Shown here: positions 13,101 to 27,000 of the stretch, piece by piece
Position numbering within the stretch: the first letter of the stretch is position 1
Layout of the letters: each line of letters begins with the position of its first letter
DNA from: Auanema rhodensis
Lineage: Eukaryota; Nematoda; Chromadorea; Rhabditida; Rhabditidae
Direction of reading: 5' to 3'
DNA length: 64,000 bases
Assembly: GCA_964057225.1 (NCBI GenBank)
Contig: OZ059898.1
Coordinates: forward strand, 8,618,001-8,682,000
Made by a program: the position numbers and the translations under genes
The notes under the pieces: model-generated
What the model was told of the DNA's origin: nothing
The model's database searches: none
Seen by the model: only the letters and a program-made list of their open reading frames with translations

Positions 13101-13598
13101 CAAGACTACATTCGCGGAATGGGAACTATGCCTCAGCTTTACGGACATCAGTTCGTTAACTATGGAATGGGATATCCCCAGCAGATGAGCTATGCTCGTA
13201 AGTTGTTAAAATTAATTTTTGTGGTTTACTGTTTTGTTTAGAGCCCCAACACTCACAATATGATGTAAACGCTAGTGTCAATGCTGTTGTAAATCAAATG
13301 GGCAACATGCAGATCAGTTCTGGTGGTGCAGCCACCACTGAAAGTGCCTATATGTATGGAACTCCTCCACAAGGGCAGCAGCAGTTCTTTGTAAATAACA
13401 GAAAGGTACTGTGGCTTTTTGAAAGATCGTTTTCATGTTTATTTTAAGGTACCTAATAATGCCAACAACAATCACCAAAATTCATATTCTTCTGTACAAG
13501 CCGATGAGCACGAGTACAGAAAGCATGCCGGCCAGGTTTGCTAATCTCCAGTTTTCTGGAGAAGCTTATCTGCCCCGCTTCAGGTCGGTCCTCAATAG
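4660..13598 (+). CDS. sup-26: RBMS/MSSP-type two-RRM RNA-binding protein
   Basis: RNA-binding protein of the RBMS/MSSP family; C. elegans SUP-26 represses translation of tra-2 mRNA in sex determination. Modelled exons: 4660-4752, 10948-11024, 12000-12162, 12212-12322, 12376-12594, 12670-12846, 12888-13046, 13089-13197, 13242-13405, 13449-13535, 13584-13598 (457 aa, all phases agree). RRM1 is encoded mainly at 12376-12594 (RNP2 LYIRGL, RNP1 KGYGFVDF) and RRM2 at 12670-12950 (RNP2 LYIANL, RNP1 RGVGFARM). The linker [12 protein letters not shown] and the segment AQMAK are typical of vertebrate RBMS1-3. The tail is rich in Q, M, N and Y. The start at 4660 follows a TTGTGACAG acceptor and reads [12 protein letters not shown]; an internal start within exon 3 (MSPGQNPQY, 12034) is also possible. 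The first intron is 6.2 kb. The stop is uncertain: an unspliced last exon would end at 13544 (CAG-V-C-stop), while the 48-nt intron 13536-13583 gives V-G-P-Q-stop. Confidence 0.9.
5575..5616 (+). CDS. Candidate alternative first coding exon of sup-26
   Basis: The 14-codon open stretch [14 protein letters not shown] follows an ACGACAG acceptor-like sequence by 8 nt and ends at AAG|GTTTGA. It ends in phase 0, exactly what the downstream exon at 10948 requires. It would replace the [12 protein letters not shown] start with a different N-terminus. There is no homology evidence; support comes only from phase, composition and splice-site shape. Confidence 0.35.
7964..8068 (+). ncRNA. Candidate structured RNA element in sup-26 intron
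   Basis: A GC-rich island of about 105 nt inside an AT-rich intron that folds compactly. Outer stem: GTGGGAT (7964-7970) with ATCCCAC (8062-8068). Inner stem: GTCTTGGC (7996-8003) with GCCAAGAC (8023-8030), extended by GGG (7993-7995) with CCC (8034-8036) across a GAA bulge. Small hairpin: GGCC-GATA-GGCC (7977-7988). The pairing also allows the minus strand to fold. It does not look like a tRNA, 5S, SL RNA or U snRNA by any motif I can recognise. It could instead be a regulatory structure in the pre-mRNA. Confidence 0.4.
10087..10141. repeat. TA microsatellite
   Basis: About 55 nt of almost pure TA dinucleotide with one TG interruption. It is in the first intron of sup-26. Confidence 0.95.
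10490..10556 (+). CDS. Candidate alternative first exon of sup-26, RG-rich
   Basis: An ATG-started open stretch beginning [20 protein letters not shown] and ending ACTGG|GTTTGT. It ends in phase 2, so it could not join the exon at 10948 but would join the exon at 12000 in frame. This would give an isoform that skips the 10948 exon. The surrounding 10.26-10.64 kb is noticeably GC-richer than the rest of the intron, as expected of a promoter/first-exon region. There is no homology support. Confidence 0.3.
11025..11999 (+). other. sup-26 intron 2
   Basis: 975 nt between the exons ending at 11024 and starting at 12000. Mostly AT-rich; an open stretch continuing past the donor at 11025 is read-through of the exon. 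No other element seen. Confidence 0.7.
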
Positions 13599-15388
13599 AC
13601 GACAATCCGTTAATCATCGCGTCTCGTATCTGCGCGGACTCTATGTCCAAAAAACTTCTCATACAGTTTAGGAACTGATGACACGTACCCTATTTGAGTT
13701 ACATAGTGTTCATATTTGTTGGTGTCGTTTTAGGTGGTCATAGTACTAAAACCATCATATTTACTCATTTTGGTAGTAGTAGGGCCACTTGCGGACTGTA
13801 TTGTGGGAAAGTTGTTGTTGTATTTATACACTGCTGCTTGCGTGTCTTTATCTACCCACTTGCTTATGTTCCACCTTAACCTCATCTATATCTAACGTGT
13901 CATTTTTATCATCCTTTACACCATCTTATTATTCTTGTTTCAATTTGTATCTCTATATTCTCATTCTGTACCATCTCGAAGTTTGTTGTTATTTTCTGAC
14001 ACACAGGTATAGGCGCAGCTCACATAACCCCCCTTTATTTAAATTAAAAGGGGTCTAATGTAATCAATTTCATCAACTTGTCCTTAAACTGTAGCAAGAT
14101 GATTTAACGGTGTAATTTGTACAGTTCGTTTTAGCTATTGTTGACCCATTTACATTCTTTTCATTCTATCCCATTGTTTGGCATTCGGTGTTGAATATAA
14201 TGTACTTCTTCGAAGCTATCATTGCTCTTGGATTTATATTAGGTGTTTTAAAAAATTCGTGGCACCCTCGGAATAAAATTATTAAAATACGATTATTTAT
14301 AATTTGTTTGATTGCTCATATTTGGTATTTTCAGTTCACTGGTACGGGTGTAATTGTACTCGTGTTCCCCATACTTCGCGCTTTTTATAAAATATTTGAA
14401 AGTAGGTTCAAGTAATGGAATTATCACCGGAGTGAATATTATTTTATTGATGATCTGGTTCCAAATCCATCGTATGTGCTGAAAGGGCATTTTGCCTTGG
14501 CGAACTGAAAAATTATGATTATCCATATGCTGGACAGAAATTTGAGGACATTTTTGAATGAAAAGGTTCTGATTATTTTCAAATCAATTTGTAACGTGTA
14601 ATACTCAACGATGCAAATTGTTGTCATACACAATATACCAAATCCCTTCATATTAATGATTTCCGTGACGAAGATATTTCTGATGTTGAACAACGACGGG
14701 ACCTTCAATTTTTATACACAACATTTATAATATTCAAAAGTTATTCACTGATTTTTATGTTATGAACTCAATAACAAGCGTTAGAACTCATTATAATAAG
14801 TAAATGAGCCATACCTCATTTTTTTCAAAACATTTGAATATAATTATCTGGATTTCTAATACTTTTAGATGATGCTGTTGCGAGCTTTTATACCTACTTA
14901 TTTTAAAATAATATACATGGAAAATAATAAAGATTTTATATAATAGTTGTTTTATACAAATTATTTTTTAGAATATATATTAATATAAGGTACCTGCTAT
15001 ACATTTATATATTGGTTTTCTCAAAAAAAATCTTTCTCATAAGTGATCTACATTTCAAATATAACATACAAAAAAAACAAAGAAAACTAGTTCTTTCACA
15101 ATTATGAACTGATTCAATTAACAGGGTGTAATAAGATCAATTACGCTTACGTTTCATAGTTAATGCAATTTGAGCAATAAACTGAATCATTGAAAGGACC
15201 CGTATACATTTAACAAGTCAAAAATTGGCTATATTTATTGGATTACGGTACAGTTCTCGTACGCAATAAATAAAATACGAAAATTCTTCAAACCTTTCTT
15301 TTTAAACAAGCTTAAAACAAGCTTGTTAAGTTATGAATCTGTTTAATATTGTATTGTTTGTTAATTGAGAACGGTGCTTATTTTCAGA
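13599..15388 (+). other. sup-26 / prp-6 intergenic region
   Basis: Holds the sup-26 3' UTR, the uncertain small gene at 14200-14508, a second open stretch at about 14600-14760 (containing NDFRDEDISDVEQRR, plus strand, no start or splice support), and a possible AATAAA at 14926-14931. The last 450 nt before prp-6 is AT-rich and featureless. Confidence 0.55.
14200..14508 (+). pseudogene. Possible small membrane protein, NDUFA1/MWFE-like, interrupted
   Basis: Fragments of what may be a ~70-residue single-pass membrane protein. It starts MYFFEAIIALGFILG at 14200. An intron-like segment ends in TTTTCAG at 14334. A hydrophobic stretch GTGVIVLVFPILRAF follows, then a TAA at 14413-14415, and in the same frame HRSEYYFIDDLVPNPSYVLK and a stop at about 14508. 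Length, N-terminal hydrophobic helix and the distal NP-Y-x-x-K-G pattern resemble the complex I subunit NDUFA1 (MWFE), but the canonical MWFE start is MYFF here. The in-frame TAA can be skipped only with implausible introns. It may be a decayed copy, a mis-modelled gene or coincidence. Confidence 0.25.
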
Positions 15389-19406
<4,018 letters not shown>

Positions 19407-19856
19407 AATGTTATCAATGGATTTCTATCATGAATCCTTGTTTATGTAATTTTGCGTTCCTTTGAAATCTGATGCATCTCATTAAATTTGTTTAAAATTT
19501 ATAACGAACATCCATTTTAATGAACAGACAGAAATATTATTTTAAGTAAACATTGGCACGAATAGAAATTTGGCGGTACAAGGGGAAATCAACTGGAGAC
19601 CATAAATGTTTTTATGGAAGCTAAAGGAATATATGATCTACTAACAAGACCGGGTGAAAGATGGAAACCTCTGAATGTTTTGTTAGAATACAATGAAATT
19701 AGAACAAGGTATAACACATCGATAATTTAATATATCATGCACGAATAGAACCAAATTTGGAAAGAAATGCAATGAAAATTGAAACTGTAACTTCAGTATA
19801 ATTAAAGTATTGCATGAAGACGATTGAAACAATTTTTAATTTATAAATATATTATT
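19407..19856. other. prp-6 / unc-1 convergent 3' region
   Basis: 450 nt between the two facing stop codons, so it must carry both 3' UTRs. No perfect AATAAA was seen close to the prp-6 stop. A plus-strand open patch around 19600-19700 is short and unsupported. Confidence 0.7.
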
Positions 19857-21983
19857 TTATACATCCTTTTTCATAAAGGCTCCAAACATTTCCACAGGGA
19901 CAGGGAAGACAATCGTTGAGTTATGTTCAGCACTGAAAGTTAACATTATAAACTATATTGTAAACGTTACGGAGATCAGTGAAACGAAATTTAGATTTTT
20001 TCAGAATAGCTTCATTGACAAAAACTTTGAAATCAACAAAGAATTCTTCAAAGTATGTAAAAAGAAGGTAGATGAGCTATTGGAGGAAAGCAGGTGAGAC
20101 GGAAACGAAAACTTACGCAATGCTGTTCAATGCTTGCAAATGCCTCAACTGGAGCGCCACAGGGTTGGCTTGGATCACATCTGCAGCCTCTTTTAATGCA
20201 CGAGATGCCTGAAATTAAATATAGTCATTTAGACAAAGGTTTCACTATTGGTTTCGGATTCCATGGATAAAAAATTCACCTTCTGTTCTCCTTCGGCAGC
20301 AACAACCTTAGCGCGAGCTTCACGAGCAGCCTCGGCTTCGGCAGCCATAGCCCTTGTGAGCTGTTGAGGTAAACGAATATCTTTCACTTCCACTCTTTCT
20401 ACCTTAATACAGACAAATATATCAAAATTCGAAACAAACAAAAAAATACCTTGACACCCCAATGTTCGGTACCTTCGTCGAGAATAGTCTCACAAAGTTG
20501 AGCAATAGCTTCACGTTCTGTTAACATTTCTGTTAAGGTTTTCATACCTAAAATATTTTGTATAAACACTTTTTTGACTGAAATTAAAACCTAAAGCATT
20601 TCTTAAGGTAGTCTGTGCAAGAAGCTTAGTGGAATAAATGGCGTCGTCAACATTGTTGACGGATGCAATAGGGTCTGATGTACGGAAATAGACGACAGCA
20701 TCGACCGACACTGTTACGGAATCCTTAGACAGAATTTCCTGTGGAGGTACAGCATATGAGACGACACTAAAAATATTAGTATTATTTCAATTATTTCAAG
20801 AGCATATGTGAATGAACATACCGAAGGTCGATTTTCCTATAAGTATCAATGCAAGGAATTACAAAAATCATACCAGGACCACGAGCCCCTCCAAAAATCA
20901 AACGACCAATTCGAAAGATTACAACTCTTTCGTATTCTTTAATAACCTATAATATATATGTTTTTGTATATTTTAACTGATGTTAAACGTACTTTAAGAC
21001 ATACACACATTGAAAATGGGAAGGTTACAATAATAAGAACCCATGATAAAGCTACTAACAAGTAGCCAAAAATTGTTCCTATAGTCTCATAGTCGGGAGG
21101 TACATCCTGAATAAAATTATGATTTTTAATAATTATTAATTATATTGCTGGGGAAAGCGATTTGTGCCAATGTGCAGGGTAAGACAACGAACACGTCAAG
21201 TTGCAAAAAATTGAAATTGAAAACAGACATCTTGATAATCTATTCAAAACAGAAAGAAAACGAAATGTACATGCACACATGCTTCTAACTATGTAAAGGC
21301 ATAAATCTTTTAAATCTTTGAATATTTCAGCAGCTAAAATAAGAAAAAAGTTTTTGAACAAAAAGAATGGAATAAACAGGTCTATTTTTCTAACCACATT
21401 TTTGAAATTAGTTATGAGCATCACAGAACATAATAGATTATGCTTGATTTGTATGAAAAAGATCAGAAAAGAAAATACAACAAATAAATTATGATATATA
21501 TGTAGTAAGACTATAATATATTTTATTGCTTTTGAGTCAAAATTGAATGCGATTTTTTAGTAAAAAAAATATAAATGAAAATAAACAAAATAATAATTGT
21601 AATAATAATAATATTAAAGAAATAATAATCATTATAAGAGTGAGTGCTACTATTATTATAATATACTAAATGTGAATTATTATTATTCATTTATCTCAGT
21701 TTTTTTTTCATTCTCATATAACAAACAAAAGCTGGTTTGCAAGCAATTAGTAAGCAGTAGAGCTGATGCCATCCGTTTCGTTTTCTTTTAAAATTATAAG
21801 TTTTTGAAACATATTTCAAAAATATATCTTAAGACTATTATTTCTAAAAATTAATTTATGGATGAGATCATGCTCAGACAAGAATACTGCAATTCAAAGT
21901 GAGTGTTGTGGACATACTTGCGATGGTACCTGATTGGAAGATGGAGTCACCCATTGCGGTTCCGAGCGCTCTTTTCCCGACAT
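19857..21983 (-). CDS. unc-1: Stomatin-like protein UNC-1
   Basis: Complete SPFH/band-7 stomatin, an integral membrane protein of the inner leaflet; C. elegans UNC-1 regulates innexin gap junctions and anaesthetic sensitivity. Exons in order of translation: 21930-21983, 20993-21106, 20822-20946, 20591-20766, 20450-20547, 20280-20402, 20117-20208, 19857-19932; 285 aa plus stop. N-terminus [18 protein letters not shown]; hydrophobic hairpin near residues 30-55 ([20 protein letters not shown]); SPFH start [57 protein letters not shown]-terminus [20 protein letters not shown]. From memory of the family this is almost identical to UNC-1 rather than MEC-2, UNC-24 or the STO proteins. The start lies 6 nt after a TTTCAG acceptor. 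The first intron is 823 nt; the other six are 43-184 nt. Confidence 0.96.
21107..21929 (-). other. unc-1 intron 1
   Basis: 823 nt, AT-rich, containing a plus-strand A/T run of AATAATAATA type at 21590-21690. No exon or RNA gene recognised. Confidence 0.75.
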
Positions 21984-23759
21984 TACACGCTGAAATGGAA
22001 AGAAAAATAAAAATAACAATAAAAATAAGAAGAAAAACGGATCCAGAAAATGAATAAATGAATTAAAAGTTGTTGAGAGTCACAAATACGAAAAGTGAAA
22101 CAATTTATGAGAAAGGCAAAACATCCGAAGAATAATACAAGAATATAGTGAATGCAAAATTAGAATCTTTCAAGGGTGGAGCTTAAGCTAGGAAGGATGG
22201 GTGTTGACGAGAATACCCGATGGAAGGAACACATAACAATACGGAAGGTAGTGAAAAAGAATGGGTTCTGAGAGTAAAAAAGCAAAGGAGATAAAGAGCA
22301 ATATATTGAAAAAAACGAAAGGAGGACGAAGTCTTAGAAGCACCAGGATAAATATGGAGAAGCAAAGCGTTACAGAAGTTCTCTTAGAACAATGGAGTAA
22401 TTGGAAAATGGCTGATATTTTCTCTTCTAAATGTTCTAAATGTCATTAGACAACGAAGGATTTTCATTTGTTTTGGAAAAGGAAACACTCATATACATAA
22501 AGTAACATCATTGAGAGTTGAGTGTAAAAAACAAAAAAAAAGAAAGAAGAATTTCTGGTGAAATCAATCGCCCGTGAGCATTCATTCAAAGATGTAACAC
22601 GCCTTCACGTGTTTTTACGTTTTTTTTAGAATATTAAGAGTAGAGTACGGTTGTATTTCTTTTGCTCTCAATTTTATTTATTTCGATTCGTTTTCTTTCT
22701 CAAGCTTATTTCAGATTTGTCTAGCAGTTCATCATTCATTCATGTTATTTTACATTTTGTAAGGCGCACATATGAAAGAGGTGAAAATGCAAGCTGCTTT
22801 CTAGACCTGTTGTCATCGATTAAAAACTTTAAGCTAACATTAACAGAAAGGTTATAAATGAAATAAATAACGATTGAGTCACTACTCTAAAAGTAGGGGA
22901 AAAAACCAATGCATTCTTGCAAACAATCTAGTAGTCTGAGGTCAAAAATAACTAGCTATTTTCCGATACACATATTTGCATTGGAAAACCAAGAAAAGAG
23001 GAAAAAGATAGAATGCAAAAGTACAAGCATCTGATGAATGACTGACAGAAGACAAAGAAAGAGATGTGATGGAAGCTTCGAATAATCTTTATTTCTTTTT
23101 GTCGCTGAGAGAGCAGCCTCATTAGGAGTCCGTGGAACTACAGCTCTGCCACCCAAAATGAGCCTCTTTTGCGCGCCTAGGAGGCTTGATTGGATAGAAT
23201 TTCTAAGCAACTTAAGAGAGTAGACAAGCTTAGAGGACTTTGACTACATGGAGTCCTATTCGATTGATTAAGACAAAACAAAATTCAACTCAGAACATTA
23301 TAAGTAGGATGCAAAAACGTTTAAGATGAATTAGATGGGGAATAATTCAATGACTACAGCAGCTCATAAATCTACAATAACTTAACTACATAGACTAACA
23401 CATGTTTCAACCTATAGACGTTAAATAGTAAATTATTAGCTGAAATAAGTAGTAAAGAGTACTTTATCCATCGAATATATGTATGTAGAATTCAGAATAA
23501 AAAATGTAGCAACAGGCGCATAGCAACTTCACAAACAGTATCTGTATCGAAAAATACAAATTATTAAAATACAAATTACAAAAACTAAATTGATAACTAG
23601 AACAAGCTAAAATGGTTAAGGGCTTGAACTGCGGCATGCTTGACTTAAAGTTGAAGCAGCAGCTACAGCCTAAGTCTGGAAATACTAGAGGCATTTTCTA
23701 TTTCGGCACTCTGAGTCCGAGGGACACGACTGAGTAGGCAGAGCAGTCGATACACTGGA

Positions 23760-24010
23760 AGGGAGGGGAGAGGGGCCAGCGGGAGTAATTCAATAGGCAG
23801 AAAGAGAAGAAAGAGAGACTGAAATGAAAGAAAGAAAAAGAGAAAAAGAACGAGAAGAAGACAAAGACTCAGCATATACTGATGAAGAGGGAAATAGACT
23901 GCGAGGGAAAGGGGAAGAGAATAGGAAGGCAGAAGGAAAGAGAGGGGGGGAGAAAGTTCTGATGAAAGAAGAAATGAGCAAGAACAGGAGCCGAATGGGG
24001 ACACAGAAGG
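23760..24010 (+). repeat. Purine-rich (GA) tract
   Basis: About 250 nt strongly biased to A and G on the plus strand, with runs such as AAAGAAAAAGAGAAAAAGAA and GAGAGGGGGGG. The opposite strand is therefore CT-rich and gives long, low-complexity open frames that should not be called as genes. Confidence 0.8.
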
Positions 24011-27000
24011 ACAGACTTGGAAGACAACGGGACACGAACATGTCATGCTTGAATCTGCCTTTATCCTTTCCATATTCCATAGCTTTCGTCTCTATCTCTT
24101 TATCCTTAACGCAGTTTGATTGTCGTCTACGACAAATAATAGATGGGAGAAAGATGAAGGATAGGCTGTTTGAAGCTGTTTAAGTGGCCGCAGACCCACA
24201 TGAGGCCAGCTGGTCTGTCCCTCAGGCAGTACTTCTATGTTGCAGACTTGATGCAAAAGGTTGAGTTAGCAAAACGCAAGGTTGATAGCCTATAAAGTGG
24301 TCTTGAAACAAGTTAACCTAGATCCAGGGTCAGACATTTATATGAAAAAATATTGAAAGAGAATCTGGTCGTTTAGGTAATTCCAAATTAAGCACAGATG
24401 CGGAAGCAGATTATTATTGTGGTTGCGCTTGTGAACTATGAAGCAGAAAGTAGATATTGTAGTCAACGCATAAAAGTAAAATGAGTAAAAAGAACAGAAT
24501 ATATAAAGTGAAAAAGATAGTGAGAAAAAGGAGGGATAAGCTTAGAGAGACGTAAAAAGAAGGAAGAAAACTAGTAAGAGAAAGAGATAACTGCCTGAGG
24601 GACATACGACGAAAGATTCAGTTGAGTCAATATTTCAATAATGAAATATAGCTAGATAGATGACTTTGAACAATTTCATTGAATATTCAAGTATGGTTAT
24701 GTTCATGTCATGATCCAGCTGAAAAAGCGAAGCTATTTATGGGGAACAACTTATGACAAGATAACAGGTTGGGAGCAATCCAATTGATGACGATGTGCCT
24801 ATGTGAACTCAGCTAATGAAACCAGGAGCAGTGTGCTAATTTACAGCTCAGTCATTTAGATCATGGTGCCAATTCAGAAGTTTCAAATTGCAGAAGTAGT
24901 TAAGTTCCAGTTGGTTGAAGCTCTGATGATCATGTTTTCATAACTATAAATTTAGAGGCAAAGAGTACATTGCGGTCACACTTATATGCTCATCTGAAAG
25001 TTGGACGAGATATCGTTTAATCGAATAATGACTAAAGATGAAGAAGTAAAATCACAAAATCTCTGAATATGTTAACATTAGGCTTAGTAACAAAGCAATA
25101 AGTTGAAATTGAATGATTTTGCAAGCTTTTCGTGTAGTTGATTTATTTAATTTATTAGTTCTTATGTTCAGATCTTTAAACTACTATTCAAAAATAAAAA
25201 TGCACTTTTCTCATTTGAAAAAAAAATTGAATTATTGAGTTACTAGCATTTACTAGCATTTATTATAAACTATAAATGCAAAATTGAACTGTATTTAAAA
25301 GAAATATAATAGAAATAAGACTTACTAGTATTTACGCCAAACTATAGTAAAAAAGCAATAGAAGACTATATACACATAAACAAAATTTCAATTCTTAAAA
25401 AAGAGAAAACGAGGAGGAAGAAGGAGAGAGTGAGGTAGCCTTTAGGAGAGTGTGTGTGAGTTTGTTGAATAATGTGTTAGAATATGAGAAGTTATGAAGA
25501 ACTAGAATAAGTTAAAAGATGATGGCCACAAGAAGGTTGACTAGGGGTGCAATGTTGGGAGGGGGTAGTTTAAAGAAGTTGTTCATCTCTCTTTCTATCT
25601 CTATCTTTCTTTCCATATTGCTCTCTATTTTTCATTTATTCTCTCAGTCATCTTCTATTTCTTTGTCTCTCTTAAATTCATTCGTAATACGCGTCTCTGT
25701 ATTCTCAGTATTCGAGTTCAAGAAAGAAGTTAAGAGAGAGAGAGTGAGAAATATAGGCTGATGGAGGGAAGAAGAAGAAGAAGAAAGGGTAGGATGAATG
25801 ACACTATTGATCTGATGATGCAGTAGAAACAGCTGACCAGTGTAGTCAAGATATGTAGAACGTTTAGTTTATTTCTATAAATTAATAAAGCTAAAAACAA
25901 TTTGTTTAATTATAAGAATAATTGAAACTCAGCTTGTCATAATACACACAGCAACAAAGTATGCTTTTATCATTCAAATATTTATTTTTAATAAAGCATT
26001 AATCATTCTTTCTCAATTTCACGCAAACATGTCATCTACTGTTTTAGAAACTATAAAAAAGCCAAGAAATATAGAAGTTTTTTCGACAAAAATACTTGTT
26101 CGAATGAAAGTTGAAGAGTTTTAGTTTACAAACATGCATACATCGATGAAATAAAGATGCCATGCTTTTTCCTGTTTAAATTTAACCAAAAAAGGGAAGG
26201 AAATAGTACGTGTTTAGATGCTCTATAGTATTTTGAGCTTAGGCAAGGCAAAGCAAGCTAACAATTAATCGTAGCTGTCCATCCATCCATCCCTCGCCTC
26301 CCCAATATTCATTGTCGTTCGTTGAAAAGAACAAGAAAAAAGGCGGAGAGAATCAGAGAAATAGAGAAGGGGGAAATAAGAAAAAACGAAGCTGAAAAAG
26401 TCAGAGTAGAAGAATAGATTGAAGAATTGAAAAAAGGATTTTGGCAGATGTGAAGCACAACCGTTCATGACTTCCGTTCGAAAATGAAATGGCGTTCATA
26501 AACATACCTTGTAATATTTAAAATTGAATGTGATATGCAAAGTAAACGAAATAATAAAAAAAGTGAATAAAAATTTTTATTTTTTTGTTTGAATCAAAAA
26601 AGGTGAAATTTTCATGAGAAGTAAGCAAAATTATTTAGAAAATCACAAGCTAAATGTACGAAAGTACGAAGCACTAATGAGAAATTCAGAATTTTTAATT
26701 GAAAAACGACAGTTCTAAGAATAATTAAAATGAAAATCATATAATAATCATCAGAGTTATACTAAATAAATAATTGAACAGCGCAGAAAAATTTCGATGG
26801 ATATTCAGGAAAAAATAAATCTTGTGAAGAAAAAACATAAATAAGACGCATCAATCCTAGTATGTCTTGAGAAAATTGCTAAGTAATCCGAGCTTATGAA
26901 ATAGAAAACTATTTTTTTCAGAAAAAAATGTAAAGAAATAGACGTAGTGACTCTCATAAGGCGATAAGTTAGTTGTGTCAATCGTCAAACGACAATGACA

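Noticed and set aside
22956-23210. Minus-strand frame with LILGGRAVVPRTPNEAALSA as an upstream unc-1 exon
   Set aside because: No donor in a usable phase to join the unc-1 coding start; the known start at 21983 already has its own acceptor just upstream.
23663-24080. Long minus-strand open frames (up to 136 codons)
   Set aside because: They are the pyrimidine complement of the GA tract: Ser/Leu/Phe/Pro only, open in two frames at once, no domain or splice support.
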